Shown here in pieces: positions 16,527 through 24,428 of a DNA stretch of 64,000 nucleotides. Where the stretch lies: the NCBI GenBank assembly GCA_934464775.1, contig CAKSKG010000004.1:62001-126000 (forward strand). Direction: 5' to 3'. How positions within the stretch are numbered: position 1 is the first letter of the stretch; each line of letters opens with the position of its first letter. Both the position numbers and the translations under genes were made by a program. The stretch is from an uncultured Oscillospiraceae bacterium (GTDB taxonomy: Bacteria; Bacillota; Clostridia; Oscillospirales; Ruminococcaceae). Under the pieces are notes generated by a model. It made no database searches. It saw only the letters and a program-made list of their open reading frames with translations, and was not told the DNA's origin.

Positions 16527-17114
16527 ATGGATATTGCGGTTCTTATCGGCGGAAGAAATTACAGTGCGGACTGTCCGCTGCTTTATTATGCAGGTACGAT
16601 ACTCCGCAGAAGCGGCTTTCAGACTGTGAAAATTTCCTACGGCGACAACATCAGAGGCAGGACTGATATTTCTATCCCCGAGCGGATAGAGCTTGCCAAG
16701 CCCGAGGTGCTTGATGCTTTAAAAGCGACAGATTTTTCGCAGTATGACCGTATCGTGTTTGTTTCAAAAAGCATGGGCACTGTGCTTGCAGGGTATGCCG
16801 CAGAGCAGCTTGGGATATCTCCCGAGCAGATCTTTCTGACGCCGCTGGAGGGAACTCTCCGATACATGAACGGCAGCTGTATTTCTCTTTCGGGAGACAT
16901 GGACGCATACCTTGAGCCTGCCGTTCTGGAAGAATACTGCCGTAAAAATAATATTACATATAAAATATACGGCGGAGTGGGACATTCCCTTGAAAGCAGC
17001 GACAATAAAGAAACATTCCGCATAATCGGTGAGATAGCCGATTTTTATTCCGCACTTGCGGCGGAAAATATCAATATCGCAGGTAAAATGTTTAAATGTA
17101 AGAAAGAAGAATAG
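16527..17114 (+). CDS. Small alpha/beta-hydrolase-like protein
   Basis: A 195-residue cytoplasmic protein. VFVSKSMGTVLAGYAAE resembles the nucleophile elbow of alpha/beta hydrolases (Ser in the SxSxG-like SKSMG). A late histidine in GGVGHSLES and an aspartate in SLSGDMDAYL are placed as in that fold, with a short cap. The substrate is unknown. One base separates it from acyP and two from the following HAD gene, so all three share a transcript. Confidence 0.6.
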   Translation: MDIAVLIGGRNYSADCPLLYYAGTILRRSGFQTVKISYGDNIRGRTDISIPERIELAKPEVLDALKATDFSQYDRIVFVSKSMGTVLAGYAAEQLGISPEQIFLTPLEGTLRYMNGSCISLSGDMDAYLEPAVLEEYCRKNNITYKIYGGVGHSLESSDNKETFRIIGEIADFYSALAAENINIAGKMFKCKKEE

Positions 17115-17116
17115 CT

Positions 17117-17764
17117 ATGAAATATACATCTGTAATTTTTGACCTTGACGGCACACTGCTGAACACTCTGGAGGATCTTGCGGCAAGCACAAATTATGCA
17201 TTAAGCTCCTGCGGAATGCCTGTCCGCACTATTGATGAGGTGCGCAACTTTGTGGGAAACGGCATAAAAATGCTTATGATACGTGCCGTTCCCGACGGTG
17301 AAAGCAATCCACGCTTTGAAGAAGCTTTTGCAAATTTCAAGAAGCACTACGGCGAAAACTGCCGCAATGTCACAAGGGCATATGAGGGCGTTCCCGAGCT
17401 GCTGGCGGAGCTGAAAAAGCAGGGGATAGGCACTGCGATAGTTTCCAACAAGGCTGATTTTGCGGTAAAGGAGCTGCGTGATGCGTTTTTCCCCGATATC
17501 GAAGTGGCGATCGGTGAGCGTGAGGGCGTGAGCCGCAAGCCTGCCCCCGACACGGTTTTCACAGCCGTTAAGGAGCTTGGAACGGACATAGGCTCCGCAG
17601 TTTATGTGGGCGATTCCGATGTTGATATAATGACGGCGAAAAATGCGGGGATCCCGTGCATTTCCGTTTGCTGGGGCTTCCGTTCAAGAGAATTTCTTGT
17701 TGAGCACGGAGCTTCACAGATAGTGTCAAATACCGCCGAGCTTATGAAAATGCTGTCAGATTAA
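17117..17764 (+). CDS. HAD phosphatase, phosphoglycolate phosphatase type
   Basis: A 215-residue HAD hydrolase with all four motifs: DLDGTLLNT (nucleophile and acid/base Asp), VSNK, the lysine in SRKPAPD, and VGDSDVDIMTAKNAG. The helical cap between motifs 1 and 2 is of the C1 type seen in phosphoglycolate phosphatase (Gph) and PpaX. It is the last gene of the operon. No terminator hairpin is evident in the 53 bases before the next promoter. Confidence 0.85.
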   Translation: MKYTSVIFDLDGTLLNTLEDLAASTNYALSSCGMPVRTIDEVRNFVGNGIKMLMIRAVPDGESNPRFEEAFANFKKHYGENCRNVTRAYEGVPELLAELKKQGIGTAIVSNKADFAVKELRDAFFPDIEVAIGEREGVSRKPAPDTVFTAVKELGTDIGSAVYVGDSDVDIMTAKNAGIPCISVCWGFRSREFLVEHGASQIVSNTAELMKMLSD

Positions 17765-17817
17765 ATAATTTTATGCTTGTATAATTTTTATAAATGTACA
17801 AATTGTTTAAAAACATC

Positions 17818-17846
17818 TTGATTTTTTCGTACGGCTGTGGTATAAT
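17818..17846 (+). promoter_or_regulatory. Promoter of the cytidylate-kinase-like gene
   Basis: TTGATT (17818-17823), 17 bases, TATAAT (17841-17846). Confidence 0.7.
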
Positions 17847-17903
17847 ATGAATATGGAAATGATTTTTCCTTAACTTATTATGCCCAACAGGAGGCTGATT
17901 TAT

Positions 17904-18500
17904 ATGAAAAAATTTATCGTTACTATTGCCAGAGAGCATGGTTCGGGCGGAAGAATTATCGGAAAAAAGCTTGCCGAGAGCATAGGCGTAAAGTTCTATG
18001 ACCGTGAGCTTATTACAATGACTGCCAAGGAAACAGGACTTTCCGAGCATTTTATCAATGAGATAGAGGATCAGAAGCCCTCCAGCCTGCTGTACAGTCT
18101 TTATATGGGTACATATGTCCCCAATGTTTATGATGAGGCATTTGTTGCACAGTCGAACCTTATCCGTTCGATAGCCGATAAGGAATCCTGCATCATAGTT
18201 GGAAGATGCGCCGATTATATTCTCCGTGACTACGAGAACTGCGTGCATTTCTTTATCCATGCGCCCATTGAGCAGCGTGCAAAGCGTATCACCGAGGAAT
18301 ACGGCGAAAATGTTAAGGATCCTATCGCAGCTGTCAAGAAGTGGGATAAAAAGCGTTCCAACTATTATAACTTCATCACACAGTCACAGTGGGGCAAGGC
18401 TCAGAACTACAACATGACTATCGACAGCTCTATCGGCATCGACCAGACTGCGGGCATGATCGAGGATTATCTCCGCCACTGCGGTTTCCTTGATGACTGA
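17904..18500 (+). CDS. Cytidylate kinase-like family protein
   Basis: A 198-residue P-loop-type kinase. It begins KKFIVTIAREHGSGGRIIGKKLAE, whose GSGGRIIGK replaces the usual GxxGxGK. Further conserved stretches are YDRELI, CIIVGRCADYIL and IDSSIG near the end. This is the cytidylate-kinase-like family widespread in Clostridia; its true substrate is not settled and the canonical cmk is usually elsewhere. ATG 17904 is chosen because AGGAGG (17889-17894) lies 9 bases upstream. It forms a single-gene transcript. Confidence 0.82.
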   Translation: MKKFIVTIAREHGSGGRIIGKKLAESIGVKFYDRELITMTAKETGLSEHFINEIEDQKPSSLLYSLYMGTYVPNVYDEAFVAQSNLIRSIADKESCIIVGRCADYILRDYENCVHFFIHAPIEQRAKRITEEYGENVKDPIAAVKKWDKKRSNYYNFITQSQWGKAQNYNMTIDSSIGIDQTAGMIEDYLRHCGFLDD

Positions 18501-18523
18501 AAATAATTATATGAATAAATAAG

Positions 18524-18562
18524 ATCAGCCGATGCGGTTAAATTGCATCGGCTGATTTTTTG
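18524..18562 (+). terminator. Terminator after the cytidylate-kinase-like gene
   Basis: Perfect 12-bp stem (18524-18535 with 18545-18556) followed by TTTTTTG. Confidence 0.9.
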
Positions 18563-18602
18563 TATAAAAACCCTCGGTACTCATTGCGAATTCCGAGGGT
18601 TT
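18562..18602 (-). terminator. Terminator of the L,D-transpeptidase gene
   Basis: 10-bp stem (18568-18577 with 18593-18602), 15-base loop, T-rich on the minus strand, immediately after the gene's stop. Confidence 0.8.
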
Positions 18603-18605
18603 GTT

Positions 18606-20132
18606 TTAATAATACATTATAACGGGAGTTCCTCTTGCGACCATGTTGTAAAGGGTCTGGACTTCACTGTATTTCATGTTGATACAGCCGTGAGAACCGT
18701 TGTTTATGTAAATATCTCCGCCGTAGGAGCTTCTGCTGAGGTCATGGAAGCCGATGCCCTCGAAGCTGCATCTCATGAAGTAGCTGCATCGTGTGCGGTA
18801 GGAGCCGTCCGCAGCCACCATCATGTAATTCTCGCTCTTTGTGTAAACGCTGTAAACGCCCTCGGGAGTTTTTCTTGCAGGATCGGTAGCCTTGCCCGAA
18901 ACGATCTGATCCGTCTCGAATTTAAGCTCGCCGTTTTCGTAATACCACATATGCTGTGCCGAAAGATCGACTTCAATGTAAGTGTTTCCGATATCGCTGT
19001 CGGCAGATCTGTCGGACTCAAAGCCCTCGTAGCAGTAGCCTGTATCCAGCGTTACATACATGGGATCGACTGTAATGGATTCGCCGTTTTCGATATACTG
19101 AAGCAGCTTGTCCACGGATTTTTCCTGATCTATCCACCAACCGTACTGACCCGTTGAGTAGCGCGACTGAGCCATTGTAATAACGCCTCTCTCGGTTGTC
19201 CGGAAGCTTCTTGTTGTCATGAAGGTATCATACTTCTGAGCCAGCATAGCTATGTAATTTTCCGCCTTTGAGCGGTCAATAGAGCCGTCGGACTTGACCC
19301 ATTCCGAAACATCTGCGCCTGTAAGAGTTTCCGTGGTATAGTCAAAATCATAGGTTATGATGAAGTTGAACTTTTCCTTCATCTCTTCAAGCTTGTCCTG
19401 AAGATCGGCGGATAATACCTTAGGCTCGGTGTAGCAGCCGCTGTCGGTAAGATCAACGGTGAGCGCACCCTCCGAAACCTTTTTCTCAACATAATCGGTG
19501 AGTATCTCAATGTTTACCGTGTCGCCGTAAACCTCAGGCTCAATGTAATAGCCTTCATCGCCGAATTTTATTTTTGCGTCCGATGTGTCAACAGAGCCCC
19601 AGACAGTGCTGCGGAGCAGATATTCAAGCTTGTCGCTGTCATACTGAGCTTCGCTTTCGGTGGTGTAATTGGTGGTCTTGAAATAAGAGCCTACCCAGCC
19701 TGCATAATCTATCTGATCGAATATTTCCTTCACATCTGCAAAGAGGTCATATTTATAGTCGAAGTAGTCCAGAGGAATACGTTCGCTGTCGCCGTCTTTC
19801 TTTGTGACAGTGAGATATTCCGTGGTGGGGCCCACCTGAATTGCGGAGGCTGCCTGCTTGGGAGTCATTCCGCTGACATCGGTGTCATTGATATATGTAT
19901 TGGGAAGAAACTTTCCCATTGAATTTATCCAGCCGCCGAAATAAACAACAGCTCCCACAACGATAACAGCACCAGTAGCGGCTGCACCGATTACGATCCC
20001 TTTGTTTTTCTTCTTCTTTTTTCCCGCTTTTTTCTTCTGAGCAATAGCGGAGGAGATCATTCTTGACATATCGCTGTCAAGTCCGTCCTCATTGCTTGTT
20101 TTGTATCTTTTAGCGTCGGTCTTATTAGCCAT
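18606..20132 (-). CDS. Membrane-anchored L,D-transpeptidase (YkuD domain)
   Basis: A 508-residue cell-wall enzyme. A cytoplasmic Lys-rich stretch (residues 33-44) precedes one membrane helix at about 46-66. Next come two peptidoglycan-binding/VanW-N-type modules (about 80-340, with NDTDVSGMTPKQAA), and a C-terminal YkuD domain with IGFHDL and NGSHGCINM, the catalytic HGC motif. It makes 3-3 crosslinks or attaches proteins to peptidoglycan, as in the Ldt proteins of Clostridia. ATG 20132 follows GGAGG. It has a promoter at 20233-20261 and its own terminator. Confidence 0.9.
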   Translation of the reverse strand: MANKTDAKRYKTSNEDGLDSDMSRMISSAIAQKKKAGKKKKKNKGIVIGAAATGAVIVVGAVVYFGGWINSMGKFLPNTYINDTDVSGMTPKQAASAIQVGPTTEYLTVTKKDGDSERIPLDYFDYKYDLFADVKEIFDQIDYAGWVGSYFKTTNYTTESEAQYDSDKLEYLLRSTVWGSVDTSDAKIKFGDEGYYIEPEVYGDTVNIEILTDYVEKKVSEGALTVDLTDSGCYTEPKVLSADLQDKLEEMKEKFNFIITYDFDYTTETLTGADVSEWVKSDGSIDRSKAENYIAMLAQKYDTFMTTRSFRTTERGVITMAQSRYSTGQYGWWIDQEKSVDKLLQYIENGESITVDPMYVTLDTGYCYEGFESDRSADSDIGNTYIEVDLSAQHMWYYENGELKFETDQIVSGKATDPARKTPEGVYSVYTKSENYMMVAADGSYRTRCSYFMRCSFEGIGFHDLSRSSYGGDIYINNGSHGCINMKYSEVQTLYNMVARGTPVIMYY

Positions 20133-20153
20133 ATAAATCCTCCATGCCGCATT

Positions 20154-20173
20154 GTTGATTTGTGCGGTACAAC
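20154..20173. repeat. Short hairpin sharing a core with the AAGGCAATACC elements
   Basis: The minus strand here carries ACCGCACAAATCA, also present in the element at 27401-27462, within a small hairpin just upstream of the L,D-transpeptidase start. It could be a decayed copy; chance resemblance is possible. Confidence 0.3.
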
Positions 20174-20232
20174 AGTGATTTGTATTATTACAAACTATAT
20201 GAAATACGAATATCCGCATTCATACAATTTAT

Positions 20233-20261
20233 ATATTATCATTTTTTTCAACAATTGTCAA
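20233..20261 (-). promoter_or_regulatory. Promoter of the L,D-transpeptidase gene
   Basis: Minus strand TTGACA (20261-20256), 17 bases, TAATAT (20238-20233). Confidence 0.6.
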
Positions 20262-20317
20262 CAAACGCAGGTTGAAATATAATTACAATATAATTACAAA
20301 AATATCCCGTTATATGA

Positions 20318-20353
20318 TATAAAAAGCTGCTTCCGTAGATCATCGGAAGCAGC
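20318..20353 (-). terminator. Terminator of the ychF operon
   Basis: 10-bp stem (20326-20335 with 20344-20353), then a T-run on the minus strand, 25 bases beyond the stop of the small membrane protein gene. Confidence 0.8.
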
Positions 20354-20378
20354 GGATATGTATTTATGCAAAGATCGC

Positions 20379-20843
20379 TCAAAGCATTATGAAATACTGT
20401 CTGGGATCGGATTTGCTGATCTTGACAGTTACCTTGTTGTCGGGAACTTTCTGCTGAGGATTGCCGGGCAGGTTTTTCAGCTGATATTTGTATACCTTGC
20501 CGTTTGCGGGACATTTCCACTCGGCAAAAAGATTATAATGAACCGAATTTGAGTCCTTGCCGACAAAATATTCCTTGATGCCTGTAACATCTGCTACGAT
20601 CTCATCGCCCTTTTCAATCATTATTTCATTTGCAAGGGCATAGCCTCCCGCAATGGCAAACATTGCAGCCGCAATAAAAAGCAGCAGCGGGGTAAATCTG
20701 TATATCAACAGTTCGAGTGCCGAATTGTCCTCGCTTATAAGAGGTCTGATAAGCACAAAATTGACAACAAGTCCTGCTGCAAGGAATAATAAAGCCGCAC
20801 AGAAAGCGAGTATCGCAGATTTAAGATTTTCGTGTCTTTTCAT
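20379..20843 (-). CDS. Two-helix membrane protein with DUF3592-like domain
   Basis: A 154-residue protein that I do not recognise with confidence. Two hydrophobic helices (about residues 10-32 and 49-70) are followed by a beta-rich domain of about 75 residues. That part (VADVTGIKEYF, YNLFAEWKCPANGKVYKYQL, GNPQQKVPDNKVTVKISKSDPRQY) resembles DUF3592 domains in its spacing of strands and the final 'DP..Y' stretch. It is last in the operon with ychF, 59 bases after it. Function unknown. Confidence 0.55.
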   Translation of the reverse strand: MKRHENLKSAILAFCAALLFLAAGLVVNFVLIRPLISEDNSALELLIYRFTPLLLFIAAAMFAIAGGYALANEIMIEKGDEIVADVTGIKEYFVGKDSNSVHYNLFAEWKCPANGKVYKYQLKNLPGNPQQKVPDNKVTVKISKSDPRQYFIML

Positions 20844-20902
20844 TGCTCGGTTTTCTCCTTTTAAATGTGTATATCCAAATGAATGATGTGCTGATTATAT
20901 TA

Positions 20903-21997
20903 TTATACGTTGAATCTGAACAGAACGATATCTCCGTCCTGCATAACATATTCCTTGCCCTCGGAGCGGACAAGTCCCTTTTCCTTTGCGGCAGCCATTG
21001 AACCGCAGCTCATAAGATCGTCAAAGGAAACAACTTCGGCACGGATAAAGCCCTTTTCAAAGTCGGTGTGGATCTTTCCTGCCGCCTGGGGAGCCTTTGT
21101 GCCCTTTGTTATAGTCCATGCACGTACTTCGGGCTTGCCTGCCGTAAGATAGGAGATAAGTCCCAGAAGCGAATAGCCTTCCTTGATGATTCTGTCAAGA
21201 CCGGAAACTTCAAGACCAAGCTCGGAAAGGAACATAGCCTTGTCCTCGTCATTCATGTCGGAAATTTCCGCTTCCAGCTGAGCGCAGATAGGAAGGACAG
21301 CTGCGTGCTCCTCTTCGGCGATCTGGCATACAGTCTTGTAATGCTCGGAAGTCTCGATATTGTTCTTGAAATCGTCCTCGCTGAGGTTTGCCGCATAGAT
21401 GACAGGCTTTGCGGAAAGCAGGGGAGTTGACTTGATAAGCTCGGCTTCGTCCTCTGTATAATTGAAAGAACGTGCGGAGTGACCCGATTCAAGATGAGCC
21501 TTGAGGTTTTCGAGGAAATCTATTTCGATCTGATACTTCTTGTCGCCCTTGACCATTTTCTTTGCACGGTCGATGCGGCGGTCGATAAGCTCAATGTCGG
21601 AGAAGATAAGCTCCAGATCAATTGTTTCAATATCACGGCGGGGATTGATGTTTCCGTCAACGTGGATAATGTTGGGGTCCTCAAAGCAGCGGACAACGTG
21701 AACGATAGCGTCCACCTCTCTGATGTTTGCGAGGAACTTGTTTCCGAGACCCTCACCCTTTGAAGCGCCCTTTACGAGACCTGCTATATCAACGAATTCA
21801 AGTGTCGCGGGAGTGAACTTATCGGGTTCATACATTTCACGGAGCTTGTCGAGACGTTCATCGGGAACGGAAACTATGCCCACATTTGGCTCGATCGTGC
21901 AGAACGGATAGTTTGCGGATTCCGCACCTGCGTTTGTAAGAGCGTTGAAAAGTGTACTTTTTCCCACGTTGGGGAGACCTACCATACCTAACTTCAT
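20903..21997 (-). CDS. ychF: Redox-regulated ATPase YchF (Obg-like, OLA1 family)
   Basis: A 364-residue P-loop protein of the TRAFAC class that binds ATP rather than GTP. Walker A GLPNVGKST is at residues 7-15, then FVDIAGLVKGASKGEGLGNKFL and the NLSEDD-type base-recognition region. A central coiled coil and a C-terminal TGS domain (RAWTITKGTKAPQAAGKIHTDFEKGFIRAEV) follow. It associates with ribosomes and is involved in stress responses. It lies 27 bases after the small membrane protein gene at 22025 and shares its promoter. Confidence 0.95.
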   Translation of the reverse strand: MKLGMVGLPNVGKSTLFNALTNAGAESANYPFCTIEPNVGIVSVPDERLDKLREMYEPDKFTPATLEFVDIAGLVKGASKGEGLGNKFLANIREVDAIVHVVRCFEDPNIIHVDGNINPRRDIETIDLELIFSDIELIDRRIDRAKKMVKGDKKYQIEIDFLENLKAHLESGHSARSFNYTEDEAELIKSTPLLSAKPVIYAANLSEDDFKNNIETSEHYKTVCQIAEEEHAAVLPICAQLEAEISDMNDEDKAMFLSELGLEVSGLDRIIKEGYSLLGLISYLTAGKPEVRAWTITKGTKAPQAAGKIHTDFEKGFIRAEVVSFDDLMSCGSMAAAKEKGLVRSEGKEYVMQDGDIVLFRFNV

Positions 21998-22024
21998 TTT
22001 AAAAATATTCCTTTACCTAATAAT

Positions 22025-22249
22025 TTATTCTTCCTCATCAAAATTGAGGCTCTTAACATATTCTTCTGCATCAAAATCGTCTTCGGAAGCTTTTGCGAGC
22101 TTTCTGCGGACTTTCTTTTTTCCGCAGGCAGAGCCGAAAATAAATCCTAAAACAAATGCGCCGAGAGCAACGGCAAGAGCAATGCCCTTTGATAATGTCA
22201 GTTCTTCGTTAGCCTTTTTGTCGGCAGCTTTGATGATCTCTTCCAGCAT
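22025..22249 (-). CDS. Small single-helix membrane protein
   Basis: A 74-residue protein with one hydrophobic helix (about residues 22-42, SKGIALAVALGAFVLGFIFG), a following CGKKKVRRK positive patch and an acidic tail ending in EEE. The positive-inside rule puts the C-terminus in the cytoplasm. It is not recognised beyond a loose likeness to YtxH-type proteins. ATG 22249 follows AAGGAAGG. It is the first gene of the ychF operon. Confidence 0.6.
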   Translation of the reverse strand: MLEEIIKAADKKANEELTLSKGIALAVALGAFVLGFIFGSACGKKKVRRKLAKASEDDFDAEEYVKSLNFDEEE

Positions 22250-22322
22250 GATGATTACCTTCCTTTTATTTATATATTCAGGCAGAGTCTGCCAAGGCAT
22301 ATTATGCCTGCATACTTTTATT

Positions 22323-22351
22323 ATTATATATCATTTCTTTACAAAATGCAA
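22323..22351 (-). promoter_or_regulatory. Promoter of the ychF operon
   Basis: Minus strand TTGCAT (22351-22346), 17 bases, TATAAT (22328-22323). Confidence 0.65.
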
Positions 22352-22397
22352 TAGTTTATTAAAAAAATCTTTGAGTCGGAATAAGCACGACAGCATT

Positions 22398-22447
22398 AAG
22401 GCAATACCATATAAAGCAGGTGTATGAGCTTTTCACGGTATTGCCTT
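22398..22447. repeat. 50-bp palindromic element with AAGGCAATACC ends
   Basis: Perfect 11-bp terminal inverted repeats, AAGGCAATACC at 22398-22408 and its complement at 22437-22447. A related element lies at 27401-27462. The two share the ends and a central part near TATGAGCTTT / TACGAGCTTT. It looks like a tiny MITE or REP-type repeat. Confidence 0.65.
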
Positions 22448-22460
22448 GTAAGGACATATT

Positions 22461-22623
22461 AGAACCTGTCTTCATAAGCATATGCACACGTCTTTTCGGC
22501 AAATTTTGCTGCATACTACGTTAAAAATCCTTGCCATGCGGCAGCATGCCTGCGGATTTTTGCCTTGTCTGCAACAAAATTATGCTCGAAAATCCGCATA
22601 CATTTCTTATGAAGACAGGTTCT
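22461..22623. repeat. 163-bp MITE-like imperfect palindrome
   Basis: Perfect 18-bp terminal inverted repeats: AGAACCTGTCTTCATAAG at 22461-22478 and its complement at 22606-22623. The interior is also an imperfect palindrome, with matching AAAATCC/GGATTTT and CATGC/GCATG pairs near the centre. The flanks carry TT/TA-type bases compatible with a 2-3 bp target duplication. It holds no coding capacity. It may fold into a long hairpin and end transcription of the zinc-ribbon cluster, which stops at 22673. Confidence 0.75.
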
Positions 22624-22672
22624 TAAAGGTCGTTTTGTGTCTGAAAAGAAGCCGCAATATTATTCGTCAGGC

Positions 22673-24403
22673 TTATCTTTTGGGGATTTTCAATGCACTG
22701 TCAAGTATGCTGTCATAATAATCGGTAGATTTTCCGTTTTCCGATTTGAAAGTAAATTTCATTGTGGATATATAATCGGGTTCAAGAGATGCAATGCAAT
22801 ATACGATCTCACTTTGAGTATCGTCACTAAAATATGTATAGCCGCAGTAGTCATAATCGTCATTATAATATGAGTATGATATTCTCGGTTCGGTATCTTT
22901 TATATCATCAAGATATGAAGCTATGTCGGCATAGCTGAAATTTTCCGTGCAGGTTATTTCAACCGTTACATTTGAATCATCGGAAAATACAGCTCCGTCA
23001 TCTGAAAAATAGGTGCAGTATGTGCCTATGGGATAAGCCGCTTCATAACCGTATTTTTTGTTTTTGTATATCCCGCAGATGTAATCGAAGGATTCGGTCG
23101 AAAAAACATCACTTGCCTCATTGGCACTGTATGATGCCTTTGGAGAGGACGAAAGCCGCTTTCCGTATTCACTGAGCACATCTTGTATTTCATTCAGAGA
23201 AATGTCGGCGGTATACTCCGTATAGGAACGTCCCGGACCGAAATACATCGGATAGATAAATCTCATTTTATCGTAGGAAAACAGCCAGCCGTCGGGATCG
23301 CACATATAATTTTTCGTCAGCTCGGGTATCGTGACATAGGATATATCGTCGTAATTATCCTTTGATGCATAGTTATTGAGCGTATCCTTTGCATCAAAAA
23401 GCATATCCATATCTTCGTCATTAAATAATTCCAAGGCGTTTATGCAGTGACCGTCATGAAGATCAAATGCAAGATAACAGAAATTCTCACCCCATTCATT
23501 TCCTTCATCATTTTGATAATACACGGTGTTGATGTCAAACACCGCATAATCATCGGTAATATCCGCTATATATGCATTGATATAATTGATATCCGAGTAT
23601 CTTCCGCCAAGGGCGCCGATTCCGTCTGCCATATCATAGCAATGATTATAAAGCTCGGTTTCAATATTCTGATTGAGCTTGTCATCGCATTCGGAGCCTT
23701 CTATATACGTGCAATTGATAAAAAATATAAGCTTTCTGCCGTTTTTATCCAATTGATCCAGCCTTTTGCTTCTTTTTGTAACAGTTAATGTTCTGTCGGA
23801 TAAGCCGTATCTTCCGCCTGTTGGCATATTATAATAGCTTATTTCATCGCAGGCAAAGCTGTTGGAATAATCTTTTTTTAATGGGGTTACATCTTCCGAT
23901 ATCATACTTGTTGTTTCGGAGGAGATCTCGGTTACGGGAGCAGTGACGTTTTCGGCAACAGTGCTTTTGGTGAAGTTATTCTCTGATGCATTATCGTTTG
24001 CGGCAGTCTCTGCCGCAGATGTTTCCGAAATGTCTGCAGACTGATCTTCAGTATTTCGCACAACGGCAAAGACGGCACCTCCCGCAATAAGAACGGCAAT
24101 TACGGCACAGGCGGCAATATATCCGGTTTTGTGCTTTTTGGTATCGGAAACCGATAAATCAGTATCTTTTTCTGTCACACTACCTTTTGAATGATCCGGC
24201 GTTTTATCTTCAAGAGGGCTGCCGCACTTTATGCAGAAAACCGCATCGTTTTTATTTGTATATCCGCATTTGCCGCAATATCGGCAGGACTTGTCCGCAC
24301 TATTGTTGTCATTTGATACTTCCGTAAGTCTGCTTCCGCATTTGATGCAGAAGGAAAGCGAATTGTCATCTGTGACATATCCGCATTTTGGGCATTTTTT
24401 CAT
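22673..24403 (-). CDS. Zinc-ribbon membrane protein with DUF3298-like outer domain
   Basis: A 576-residue protein. Two zinc ribbons lie at residues 4-23 (CPKC ... CIKC) and about 40-60 (CRYCGKCG ... CIKC). One membrane helix follows at about 95-115, then a Thr/Ser-rich stalk and an outside part. That part has a DUF3298/RsiV-like section (FFINCTYIEGSECDDKLNQ ... FDLHDGHCINALELF) and a C-terminal domain of about 120 residues (YGYEAAYPIGTYCTYF). The N-terminal ribbon should be cytoplasmic. ATG 24403 is used because the ribbon starts there. It is last of four co-directional relatives, 25 bases after the previous gene. Function unknown; a sensor or envelope role is inference. Confidence 0.75.
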   Translation of the reverse strand: MKKCPKCGYVTDDNSLSFCIKCGSRLTEVSNDNNSADKSCRYCGKCGYTNKNDAVFCIKCGSPLEDKTPDHSKGSVTEKDTDLSVSDTKKHKTGYIAACAVIAVLIAGGAVFAVVRNTEDQSADISETSAAETAANDNASENNFTKSTVAENVTAPVTEISSETTSMISEDVTPLKKDYSNSFACDEISYYNMPTGGRYGLSDRTLTVTKRSKRLDQLDKNGRKLIFFINCTYIEGSECDDKLNQNIETELYNHCYDMADGIGALGGRYSDINYINAYIADITDDYAVFDINTVYYQNDEGNEWGENFCYLAFDLHDGHCINALELFNDEDMDMLFDAKDTLNNYASKDNYDDISYVTIPELTKNYMCDPDGWLFSYDKMRFIYPMYFGPGRSYTEYTADISLNEIQDVLSEYGKRLSSSPKASYSANEASDVFSTESFDYICGIYKNKKYGYEAAYPIGTYCTYFSDDGAVFSDDSNVTVEITCTENFSYADIASYLDDIKDTEPRISYSYYNDDYDYCGYTYFSDDTQSEIVYCIASLEPDYISTMKFTFKSENGKSTDYYDSILDSALKIPKR

Positions 24404-24428
24404 AAAATACAACTCTTTTCTTATTTTT

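Larger units (their letters stand above)
22250..22672. other. Gene-free stretch with promoter and palindromic elements
   Basis: 423 bases without a credible gene. It holds the leader and promoter of the ychF operon (22323-22351), two short hairpins in that leader (22281-22293 and 22295-22309), the 50-bp palindrome at 22398-22447 and the 163-bp palindrome at 22461-22623, which reaches almost to the end of the zinc-ribbon cluster. Confidence 0.75.
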
